The notes under the pieces were generated by a model. The model was given only the letters and a program-made list of their open reading frames with translations. It had not been told where the DNA came from and searched no databases. From positions 32,750 through 96,749 of the forward strand of contig JAECUM010009704.1 in NCBI GenBank assembly GCA_016617855.1: DNA of 64,000 nt, in the 5' to 3' direction. Positions 36,990 through 47,153 of the stretch are shown here, piece by piece. Origin of the DNA: Megalonaias nervosa (lineage: Eukaryota; Mollusca; Bivalvia; Unionida; Unionidae). Positions within the stretch are counted from its first letter, which is position 1, and each line of letters starts with the position of its first letter. A program made the position numbers and the translations under genes.

Positions 36990-37810
36990 GTGCTGTTCTG
37001 AAATCCACTGTGACCACCATGGCTGATGTCTTGAAAATCTTGTTTTTGCTACTCAAGAAGCTTCTTATGATGTCTTCCTGGCACTTAATTACAATGGTTC
37101 CAATGTGACATCCAAAATGGCTGCCATGGCAGACATCTTGAAATTTTAGTCATGCCTAGTTGGTTCTAAATGACAATTTTTCAATCTGACAGTAACTTAG
37201 GCTGCCATGGTGACCATCATAACCAACTTATTACCACTACTCCTCCTGATCAGATGGTCATTTTAACATGGGTTTTTTTATGAAAAGACTTTTAATGATG
37301 TCCGTTTGATACTAAATGAAAATGGTGCCCCACAGACAATCAATATTGACACCATGGTAGCCATCTTGAAAATCATGTTATCGTTACTTCTTCTGCATGA
37401 ATGGTCATTCTGACCTGGGGGGAGGGCACTAAAAGATCTTCTGTGATGTCTAATTGGTCCTAAATTAAAATGGTCCTGATTGGACATCCAGTATGACCAC
37501 CATGTTGGCCCTTTTGAAAATCTTGTGATCAGTACACCATCTTAATGGATGGTCATATTGAGAATGAGTTTTCACAAAAAGGATTATTTGGATATGTAGT
37601 TGGTCCTTAATGAAAGTGGTGCTCATATAGTGGTAGCCATATTGAAAATCTTGTTCTTCAAAACAGATGGTCCACTAGACATGTGGTTTCACCAAGTAAC
37701 TTCTTACGATATTTTGTTGGTCCGAAAAAACAATAGTGCAGATGAAAGGTTGTCATCTTGAAAATTTGTTATTACTACGACTCTTGAAGGGATGGCCATG
37801 CCCACACAAG
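36990..37810. repeat. Diverged repeat field, unit about 110-150 bp
   Basis: About six or seven imperfect copies of a unit combining ACCACCATGG, GCCATCTTGAAAATCTTG, CTACT, GATGGTCATTTTGAC, TTCTTATGATGTC and TTGGTCCTAAATGAAAATGG. The 'CATCTTGAAAATCTTG' core occurs near 37025, 37132, 37360, 37508, 37640 and 37746. Short ORFs here are incidental. Confidence 0.75.
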
Positions 37811-37814
37811 TTTC

Positions 37815-39500
37815 CTGAAACACTTGTCACTATATACTGAAACACTGCTAAAACATGGTGATTGGGATCCAGAAAGCGGCATCATGTTTTGTAGCATATG
37901 CATTACCGAGGCAAGTCAGTTAACTGAATACATGTATATCCTTATCACTATACAAACTGGGGGGTGGGGGAAGCAAAATGGGCTTTTTTGACACAGTTAA
38001 ATTGTTGCATGTTTAACAAAATATACTTAAAAGGGTGATAACATATGTAATGTATAATTTTTATGCAGAGAACCACATATTGGCACACACATGTATAAGA
38101 GAAATGGCAACTGAATAATACATAAAGTTAAGATGGTGGTTATATCATGGGATTGGGGGTATTCAGACATCTAAACGATATACATGTTATATCTGCACAT
38201 ATTTGTGATAAATGAGTAGTGACAATTTTTGTTGCAGCTGTTGGAAGTTCCACTTATAAATGGATGTATTTCTAAAACATAAAAACATTGATCACATCAG
38301 TTTTCACCCATTGAATTTATCCTGTTGGCATGTAAGATCAGACTTTGTGGGTGGAACTAGACATGATGCTGCTTAACATCAGACACTTGTAGTATTTTTA
38401 AAACAGAACATAAATGACATTGAAACAGTTTATATATCAGCATAGTTAGTTCCATGAGTTAGTTAAATGCATTTAGCTGTTAAGCTGCATCATACAATTT
38501 TTGTTTTATTTGTTGTAGCATTGATTAAAACTCTGTTCTTGTGTACGTCATTATTATGTTTTATCAGAGCTATATACATCAGTTAAAGTTTACTGAATAA
38601 AGGGTAGAAACATTACTTTCTTTCACAAAATCCAGAAAAAAATGGAGAATTAATTGGGCAAAGCATAACATTACTAATGCTTGATTCCTCACAGTAGAAT
38701 CTTAAATTGTTGTTCAGGTCCTATCATATGCTTCTGATAGCTTTGTCCCTTATTTCCAAGTTAATATCCAAGCAAAGATGAACATGTCAGTTTTTTGTAG
38801 TATGAATTCAGACACCCTCTAGCTTGGTTTAATATGTGCCATTACATGATGCCATATCAACATAGTGCATTTTTTAACAAGTGACTTGTGTGTCGTCAGG
38901 GGGCATAAAAATAAAATGCTTTGAGATGGATGGTTGAGTGTTTACTCACAGCATACAAGTATACATGCATAATAATATTCACACTTATCTTTTTATCTAT
39001 ATAGATAGCACGGTGAATTTTCCCAGGATCTAAAGCAGATGATTTAAAGTGCATGATGGGAAGTATTTGCATATCAACCAAAATGTATGATAATAAATGC
39101 TTCTAGATTGCACTGATGGTCTGAGGAGACCTGAACTAACTTGAGTATATTTTCTTAAATACTCATGCAGGCTATATAAAGTAGGGCCAGTTCTGGACTG
39201 TAAATACTATAACCAAATTGAATATTGGGAGTTTATAATAACAAATGCATATTTAGGCTAATCAAAAAGAAAGATAACTGAAAATCGTTAACAGGGAATT
39301 GACTGCTAAATGTAGTGGAGACAATCATAGTAACAGATGTGAAACTGCCTCAGAGATTCTTTATAAATACATACACTGTATAATGTGACCTCCAAACTAA
39401 TGATAGTTTCAAGCAAGTTTGGAAGTAACCATTTCATTTATGGGTAATCAGTGATTGTCAGGAAACAGTCTTCAAGACAGAATAAATTAAATAAGCCCTA
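37815..39500. other. Intron 7 sequence with nothing recognised
   Basis: AT-rich, with no element termini, arrays or coding similarity that I can support. Confidence 0.5.
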
Positions 39501-39504
39501 TGTA

Positions 39505-39860
39505 GTTTGAAATATATATCAATACTATGATATGTAGTTTGAAATATATATAGATACTATGACTTTGTATTACTGCATGGCGAAAAGTGAGTAGCTTGTT
39601 GGATTATAATGACAGATCTTCCACCCCTTTAAACTTAAACTGAGGCTGTGCCCATTGGATTAAACAGTCAAGTTTCAGAGTATGTGAAGTCCCATCTCAC
39701 CGAATGGGGTGACCACAACTTGCTTAAGACAGTCATAATGCTGTCATAATGAGGCTCTGCCCATTGGATTAAACAGTCGAGTTTCAGAGTATGTGAAGTC
39801 CCATCTCACCAGATGGAGTGAGCACAACTTGCTTAAGACAATCATAATACTGCTGGATAA
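39505..39860. repeat. Two local duplications (32 bp and about 105 bp)
   Basis: TATGTAGTTTGAAATATATA is duplicated near 39499 and 39531. A longer segment beginning AGGCTGTGCCCATTGGATTA and running through TGAAGTCCCATCTCACC to CTTGCTTAAGACA is present at about 39643-39745 and again at about 39750-39850. Confidence 0.85.
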
Positions 39861-40009
39861 ATGGCTGGTGATAATTGTTTGTACAAATACTTGCTCTTCA
39901 GGCTGAACTGTTCACCTTTTTCCTTCCTCCTAGAGATGTGCAGAAGTCATGACATGTCAATTTCCTATAGGTGAATGATGTTTGTTCATGGCAGGAGGCA
40001 TTAGATGGA

Positions 40010-40907
40010 AGGGTGATTTCTGATGACTGGGCGCAATTGCATCCGAAGCATCAGAAGGCAAGGAGGTAACAAATCTCCAGATTTATGCCTTCTGGTTTTG
40101 GTATTTTCTCAAGTGATGTCATTGTAGGCAAAGCCACCTTCATGTCTGCCACATCCCAGGAAAGTTTGGTGTCCTAGTGGATCATCTAAATGGAATAAAC
40201 TGATTCCTACCAAATGGCCCATTTGCACCTTTGTCTTTATCCTAACCTGCACCTGCAGGGTGGAAGGGGGGAGGGGAGGTCACCCTCAGGTATACCTTTT
40301 TGCAGTAAGGTGGAATGCCAAACTAGCAACCTTTTTTCTGCTGTACCAGACCCGAAAACCTCGGCAGCCAGTGCTCTTTCCTTGGACTGGAATGATCTTT
40401 ATGCATCTGCCCTCCTTCCCATGCTTCTGATTCCCAGAGTCCTGCAAAAAAGAGAGAGAACTGCAATGCCATCTTCTCATGATCTCTGCCTTCAGGTGGG
40501 ACAAGTAAAGCTAAAACTTGCATGCATGGCTCATATCAAGTAAGCACTCAGAAAAAGCTCTTCTCAGAAGAAGTGTTGGAAAGGATAGCTCACAGTGGAG
40601 CAAGCAAATCATTTCAATCAATATAACAAATAGCTACCTTCCGTTAAGGGCTACTGGAAGAGAGGAAGGTAGCATTCACCATCACAAAGGGCCACTATTA
40701 TATGCTTCCAGACATATTTTAACATGACAGAAGGAAGGACATAGACAAAAACAATGACCTCTTTGACCATCTGGTCAGCTTTTATTTTTCCAGACTGGAA
40801 GCTTTGGCTTCTGGCCAAAATGGAATCTACAGTATGTTCTGACATGGCTGAATAAGACACCATTTGAGTCTGTTTTCTGCACCTTAGTAACCCAGGCCAA
40901 ATACACC
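40010..40907 (+). pseudogene. DIRS-like remnant: RNase H end and start of tyrosine recombinase
   Basis: CHIPGKFGVLVDHLNGIN-like sequence (about 40140-40200) fits the last RNase H motif of DIRS elements. It is followed by VPDPKTSAASALSLDWNDLY and ALLPMLLIPRVLQKRE (about 40345-40455), the well-conserved 'VPDP..AxDALSLDWN..xAYAFPP..LIxRVLQK' stretch. Further on, WNLQYVLTWLNKTPFESVF (about 40815-40880, another frame) fits the recombinase. The copy breaks off at a Tigger-like insertion (40911-42419). Confidence 0.72.
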
Positions 40908-40910
40908 ACT

Positions 40911-42419
40911 CCCTCAATAACTCTCGCCCTGATAACTCATGAATCCGCTTATAATGCGGGGTCAGGCATGGATCCCATTTTTTAAACCAGAAAATACCCC
41001 CCAAAAATTGATCCCCATTCATTGAACTTGAAGAAAATTGTGATCGATATTACTAACTGACACGCTGATATATCGCTCGTTTTATGGTCAACATCGGTAG
41101 AGAGGACCTGGAAATTTTAATAAACATTTTTAAATTGTTGGCTTTTCATAAGAAGTCATATAATTGGTTACATTTTCTTTCCAAACAACAGTCTTTGTAC
41201 AACGTAATTAAAGATATTCAAGAAAATTTCAATCAATGAAAATGTCACTTACGCCTGGTGTAGGCAGTACATAAATAATTAAATATTAAATTAAAAAATT
41301 TTTATTAAGTGAAATTTGTGTTTAAAGTCTATTTTTTGATTCCTCTTAAGGGTAATTATCATAAATGCAATATGTATTTAAATGTCAAATGTGTCAGCTA
41401 TGTCCGCAGGCGTTTCTCTGAGAACCCAATTAAGTCCCGACTGTGTTTTGATAACTGACTTGCGGAAGTATTGGTTTTATTGTTGCACTGAATTAAAAGC
41501 TGGCCTCCTTTGTATTATCACTTCAGTTATGTCTTTTAAATCAAATAAAGGAGGTTGAATAAAAGAAAAGTTAAAAGGCATGCAAATCCACCCTACTTAA
41601 AATCTAGTGGCCCCAGTTGTATGTCGGGATAACTCACTTCAGTTGATCAGTGTATGTAACAGAAACTTCCTTAATTTAACGGACTCATAATTGTGATCAA
41701 AGATAGCAAGGCAACCAAGCAAAATGAATACTTTGCAAAATAAAGAGCTTGGTTTCACAGATATGGACCATTGTGGGCATGCGAGTTTCAGAGAATTCCT
41801 GAACTGGCACTTAGAGATATCATCAAGGACAATAAGAAGTTTCACTATCACTTCCAATGAAATCATGACATCAATATTTTACTAACTGCACATTACAAAA
41901 TTTGAGTTTCGACGTAGACAACTGTCTCACGAAATAATTGTCACTAGTTTTTGAAAAGAAGGAATCTTGTTTGGTGATGTATCAATAGTCAGTCTAGTTC
42001 CCTGCTATGCCAACTCTTGACTTGGCAGTATACTATTTATACTATTAAATACCACTCCGGGAACCAGACTAATCAACAAACCAAAAAGCAGTGACATAAT
42101 ACACAGATGTTTTCACGTACACATGATGATTGTTGAAACCAGTTGGAACAATCTTTCACATGTTGGACATTTTGAAAATAAATGTTATTTATACAGAATA
42201 ACAAACAATTTAACTAGAAACAGTTATTATCAACGTGAGTGTAAAACAAGGATTCAGTCATTAAACAGCTCAGTTCCCTAAACAACTCCCCTCTGCAGTT
42301 TTCTCGAAGTATAGACAAAGTGGATTTTTTCAATTTTTGGAGGTCCCTTGGTAACTCACACCCTCGCTTATAGTGTGGTCAATGTTTGTGGACCCTGTTG
42401 TGTGTGAGTTATTGAGGGA
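40911..42419. mobile_element. pogo/Tigger-like non-autonomous element
   Basis: Terminal inverted repeats TCCCTCAATAACTC (left) and GAGTTATTGAGGGA (right) are 14 bp and perfect. They are followed inward by related subterminal sequence (CGCTTATAATGCGGGGTC, and its mirrored counterpart near 42360). 'CCCTCAATAACTC' ends are typical of pogo/Tigger elements. About 1.5 kb, with no transposase frame. It interrupts a DIRS remnant, which seems to resume after 42420. A TA duplication is not clear. Confidence 0.55.
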
Positions 42420-42590
42420 AAGATGTAAGGTTCATGGTTTCTTTCTGGACACTTCATTTCATGAGTGTCTATAGGACCCAGTCAGAATCTGAGATGGTAC
42501 CTGAAGTGCATGGAACCAATCAGAACATCACTATTGCTACCAAAGATGGTAGAGGTGACATCTGCTTTTGCCTGACATTTAAACAGATCA
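42420..42590 (+). pseudogene. Probable continuation of the DIRS-like remnant
   Basis: A non-AT-rich segment follows the Tigger-like right end (GGACACTTCATTTCATGAGT ... GATGGTACCTGAAGTGCATG). Its position and composition suggest continued recombinase sequence, but no clear motif was read. Confidence 0.3.
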
Positions 42591-43125
42591 GGGTATAGTT
42601 ACCCAGATCTGTTTTTGTCTAATGTGTCAACAGATCAGTGCCATGACTCTGATCTGCTTTTGCCTAACAATTTTTTCATGTCAACAGATGAGGTCTAGTC
42701 ACTATATTTCAAGCAGAGAAAACTCATACGACAATTGTTCCATGGCAACTCTGGGTCTATTCCTTTTGCAGTTGGGTGAACACTCTACATTGATGAATAT
42801 GCAAGTAGAAATCTCAGTACCTCATATTGTCTGTAAGCGTGTTTTGGGTACAAAATGGCTTGCAGATAATTATGACTCTCATATTATCCTAAATTATCAT
42901 TTCTGCAGTGGATGAATTTGTTTACCACTGACATTAAGAAATTTATCACATCTAAAGAAAACCCACCCACCTAGACCCCTCCTTATCTAGAACATATTTG
43001 TTTTCACCATTTCATGTCTTTATCAAGTGTTGTAAATTTTCTGCACATATTAAACAGCTTTGCATGCCATTTTGAAATTTCCATTAGCAACACTATGATA
43101 ATGCCATGTCTGTGTTGTGTTGCAG

Positions 43126-43215
43126 GCATTCCTAGAGATGCTGGCAGGGGTGACAGGTGGTCAGGTTCGCTGTCTTGGAGATGCTCATGCTCTTAGCAGG
43201 AACTTCTTGCATCAT
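43126..43215 (+). CDS. Gly-rich VWA-domain protein, exon 8: end of VWA domain
   Basis: After a 13.5-kb intron, acceptor gttgcag starts a 90-bp phase-0 exon ending at CAT|gtaagt. It reads AFLEMLAGVTGGQVRCLGDA then HALSRNFLHH. LxxLAxxTGGxV is the usual last helix-strand of VWA domains, so the domain closes here. The preceding intron holds the whole piggyBac nest. Confidence 0.85.
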
Positions 43216-43337
43216 GTAAGTTTCATACACTGCTTGCACTGAACATTAAATATAAAATTATTATGGTCATGTTTTGAGAATTTATTCATTCTTTTGAAAC
43301 TTTATTTTGCATACTTTTGAACAAATTATCGTATTCA

Positions 43338-43490
43338 TCATAACAATAGTGATCTTTAATACAGATCAAAGCTGAGATTAATTCCATAACAGTAATGATT
43401 TTTAATGGAGATCATAGTTTGGATTAATTTCATAATAATAGCAATTTTTGATGCAGATCAAACTTTGATTAATTTCATAACAATATTTAT
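43338..43490. repeat. Tandem repeat, about 3 units of 50 bp
   Basis: Units contain CATAACAATA, TTTTTAAT, CAGATCAAA and GATTAATTTCATAA with divergence. It starts about 120 bp after exon 8. Confidence 0.7.
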
Positions 43491-44539
43491 TCAACTTTCT
43501 CACATTTCTATTTGTGTAAGATCATGTTTTCCAGTTTTGAATGCCAGTGCAGGTTGTCTCTGTCATACCACATATGTAACTGTTATCCTGAGTCATGGAC
43601 TATTTTGACCATCTATTGCAAGGATAGTTCACATAAAAGTAGCAATCATTTATCAATTTGCATCATCTTTTACAATAATCAAGGTAAGTATTATTTAATA
43701 GCAGCTATACCTTATCCATCACTATTGCTTAGGTGTCAAAATTCTCATCTGTGTGAGGTGAATACATCCTCCCTCAGAGTTGAAAATTGTCAATAAGACA
43801 TGGTCCTTTCTTCCAGCCACAATTTCTGTGCAAAAACAATCATTTTTGAGGGGGATGCCATGTTAATGGTTCTGTCATTAAAATCATAACCAGAGAAAAA
43901 ATTGACTGTTGCAAGTTTAAACCACGTTTGATTCTCCCTTCAGCTGTATTTCATCAAGTGTTACATTCACCCATCTCGTCTTCTGTTCTTATGCTGGTAA
44001 CCTCAGCCCTTTTTCAGTAATTAGTTCTGGAAAGGTCTTCTTGGGTTACCACATTGTATCCCATCCTTTAGGGGTTATGGTACACCCCTCTCATTTTAAA
44101 AACAGAATTGGTTTACAGGTAAGTCTTATGTGTTAAGTTGTAAAAGAACATAGGCCCAGCTGCAGTTGATAGGAATTCGTAAAAAAGTTCGCAAAGAATT
44201 GCTCAAATATCATTTTCTATGTTTTTTTCTCTATTATATTTTATTTTGATCCACACTTGACACATCACATTGTTATTGCTTGTCTCTGCATTGCTCCTAG
44301 AGGTAAAGGTTAAACAAACAAACTTCTTCCTTATTAAAAGAAAGGATAGTGAGTAGACAGCAAAATTTTCCTGAGTAATTCTTTGTTTACCATTATGCAT
44401 AAACTGGAGTGTATATAGCACGCAGTATAAACAGGTGAGGTGCAAATACACTGGTGTGTATATAGCATGCCGTGCATATGAATAGGAGGGATCTTCTGAC
44501 ACAACACAGGGGCTCTCACCTACACAGCAATCCACTGAT

Positions 44540-44960
44540 TCACCTTCACACATGGTTCATCTCAAGTGATCTCTCTGCCAGTTTTTGGGCTAGGTTGCCA
44601 GTTAGGTGTCCTAGATGCAAGAAGGCACAAATCCATTTCTCTGCTGTGTCAACCAGGATTTTTTTAGCCAAAAATCAGTTACTTTTGATGGCTCCATCAC
44701 CTGTAGAGATTCCATGTCTCAGTCAAATCTGTGCTGGAGATGATCAAGATGGGATTTTATGTCTAGTTAGGGCACTTCTTGTCTATCCTAATGCATCAAA
44801 ATGGAAAAGAAATGGTAGGAGTTGTCTTTTCCTTCCTCTTAAAGGTTCCTTCTCCTCCTCCTTCTACCTCTGTTCATTACCACAACTAAGTGCAATAATT
44901 TTTTCTCTGGGGCCCATAGTTACAGCACAACATATGGCCCAGAGAGACACCAGCAATTTG
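44540..44960 (+). pseudogene. DIRS-like remnant: tyrosine recombinase catalytic region
   Basis: The + strand translation includes DLSASFWARLPVRCPRCKKA, RIFLAKNQLLLMAPSPVEIP and DGILCLVRALLVYPNASKWK then RNGRSCLFLPLKGS. The pattern 'D..LCPVRAL..YL..T...R....LFLP.K' is typical of DIRS recombinases downstream of the first catalytic Arg. One frame is open for 163 codons (44472-44963) but lacks the rest of the enzyme, so this is a fragment. Confidence 0.68.
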
Positions 44961-45466
44961 TAAAGTGGATCTCTCACTCTAGTGGTGAGTACTTTCCATT
45001 TTTCACTGTTTTTGATCAGTTTTAAAATATAAGCCTACCCACCAAAATTGACAATGTTAGCTATGCAATAGCAATGGGTAAGGTATTGCTGCTATTACAA
45101 TATAGTTTTTTATTGGTGAGGTAAAACTAATTTTAAATATGCAATACTTACCAATCACTATTACCGAATGCCCTCTTTCCTCCCCACTCTGAGGTCATGG
45201 TGTACTGTTTGAAAAAGAGGACTGTTTCTGTGCAGATGTGGCAGATGCACAAGTGGATCTGTGGGAGAATGTAATCATATTGAATGGATGAGATTTTTGT
45301 TACTAATAAGCTTCATAATAACATTGGGTAAATATTGCATAATTAAAATTGCATGATTATCCCTACCCCCAAAAATACATGTTACACATTATTAACATAC
45401 TAAAGCAAGCAGTGGTTTAAGTGAAAGTGCTCTGCAGACAGAACCTTTTACTCTGATCAATCTAAA

Positions 45467-45596
45467 TACTTCAACAAATCTTTATCTGTGCAGTTTGTTT
45501 TAATAGTCAGTGGAAGAAACAACATTGACCCTGATCTACCAGTACATTATGTAATTGCAGCACTGGGTCAGTGTTGTTGGCAGTTAGACTCGACTT
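45467..45596. mobile_element. TACCGT-type MITE, partial copy
   Basis: The 3' half of the family: GTGCAGTTTGTT, AACATTGACCCTGATCTACC, AGTACATTATGTAATTGCAG and GTTAGACTCGACTTATG. It lies 75 bp from the full copy. Confidence 0.65.
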
Positions 45597-45670
45597 ATGG
45601 GAACAAATAAAAAAATAATTTTCTTTGTTAACATCTGTGTTCAATATGTTTGTAAACTGCAGAAAACAGT

Positions 45671-45893
45671 TACCGTATATTTTCACTTACAAGTCAAATC
45701 CAATTGCAAACTGCACAGACCTAGATCTGACATCGCATAATGTGCCCACAGATCTGGTTCTGTGCTTTTTGTTAGGAGGAAAACAGTCAAACAAGCAACA
45801 TAGACCCTGATCTGCAGGTACATTATGCTACAGCAGATCAGGCTCTTTGTTTGTTTGTGGTTTGACTCGACTTATAAGCAAGTGTAAATGGTA
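45671..45893. mobile_element. TACCGT-type MITE, best-preserved copy (223 bp)
   Basis: It runs from TACCGTATATTTTCACTTAC to CTTATAAGCAAGTGTAAATG followed by GTA, with inverted ends and paired internal segments (GCAAACTGCACAGACC; GATCTGGTTCTGTGC; TAGACCCTGATCTGCAG). Its first 10 bases equal those of the 3.15-kb element at 32495. Confidence 0.82.
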
Positions 45894-46244
45894 TAGCACA
45901 TGATTGTGAAAAACAAAGTACATGTAGTCTTGAATTCATTTTCACTTCCCTTTAGTGTCAGGACACTGGAATAGAATTATGTTGGCTTGCATTGCAGTCA
46001 TAAAATACACAGCATGATTTGGCTAAGATGAAAGTGATTCTTTACATTTGTTTTTTCTTCATTTTTCAAAGCATAATTGCAGACTATGGTATGGTGATGA
46101 ACAACTACCAACATGAGGATTTGTTTACCCTGATATATCTGGGTTAGGCCCTTGTTGCAGATTATTTCATTATTTTACCCAGTGCTTCTGTTTAAAGCCA
46201 TTTAAGATATATACTTATGCATCAACATTAAAAATGTGCTGTAT

Positions 46245-46730
46245 ACGGGCGGGGGGGTCAATCTTCAAGGTCAAGGTCATAGCTCAATATTTAAAGCTTT
46301 CCATCACAATTTTCATTCCACTCTGTTACTTTACATTAAAGGATGACATTAGGTATACTTTTACATTACCATTAGTTTGCATCTGTACCATATTGGGGTT
46401 CTGTCTTTAAGATCAAGGTAATGTTTCAGTGTTTAAATTTTGCATCACACTTCTTGATTCCCTATAAATGAAACACCATGGGGGTTAAGAAATGAAACTT
46501 GGTATATTTGTCATGTACCACATTGGGGGTCCTATTTTCAGTGTCAACGTCACAGGGTAATATTTAAGGTTTCAGTTACACTTTACCTTTTGCTCTTTAT
46601 CATATGATATGTTTCAAATAAATGAATGAAATATTGTATACTTGTATATTTTCACTAGAAGATGTGCTGCACTCCACATTTAGGGATCTATCTTCAAGGT
46701 CAAGGTCACATGTACCTCGTTAATGCTTGT
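46245..46730. repeat. Diverged tandem repeat, unit about 165-200 bp, with AAGGTCAAGGTCA core
   Basis: Three copies have the order TTCAAGGTCAAGGTCA, ATATTTAAAGCTTT, CATCACA, a stretch of about 80 bp, and CATATTGGGGTTCT. Cores are at about 46265, 46410 and 46695, with a weaker one at about 46540. Confidence 0.7.
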
Positions 46731-46841
46731 TTTTTTCTTCTGTTTTATATCTTAAAACACTTTACCATTCAGGGATGAGCCATGGGTCACTTATGTTTCT
46801 TTACTTGTATCACAGTCATAGTTTTTTTTCAAGGTTATGGT

Positions 46842-47072
46842 TGTAATGTTACTTGTTATTGAAGAATAACTGCAGAAGGCATTCTATACTATTTATTAAA
46901 TACAAAACATCAGTACAGCTAAGAAGGGGAGTCCCATGGAACTTAAACCCTAGTGAACACTTAACATAAACCAGCTGTTGGTGTCTATCAGTTCCAGTCC
47001 AGTGTGGAATATCTGATTACTTTTACAGTCAAGTGATATTTCAAAGCTAATTAGATTAAGGCTTACACTACA
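46842..47072 (-). repeat. 3' LTR of the gypsy element
   Basis: 231 bp, matching the 5' LTR through TTATTGAAGAATAACTGCAG, CCCATGGAACTTAAACCCTA and AAGCTAATTAGATTAAGGCT. It lacks about 25 bp present in the other LTR (around 51155-51185). Confidence 0.93.
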
Positions 47073-47153
47073 TCTCCCTTCCTGAGAAAGTTAACATTAA
47101 AATGAAATGTGATCTGATGACAACATTCTAAACAACCTACATCAGCTTAATTT

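Noticed and set aside
44472..44963. 163-codon frame as a host gene
   Set aside because: Its readable part matches a DIRS recombinase middle region and lacks the rest of the protein; it is a remnant.
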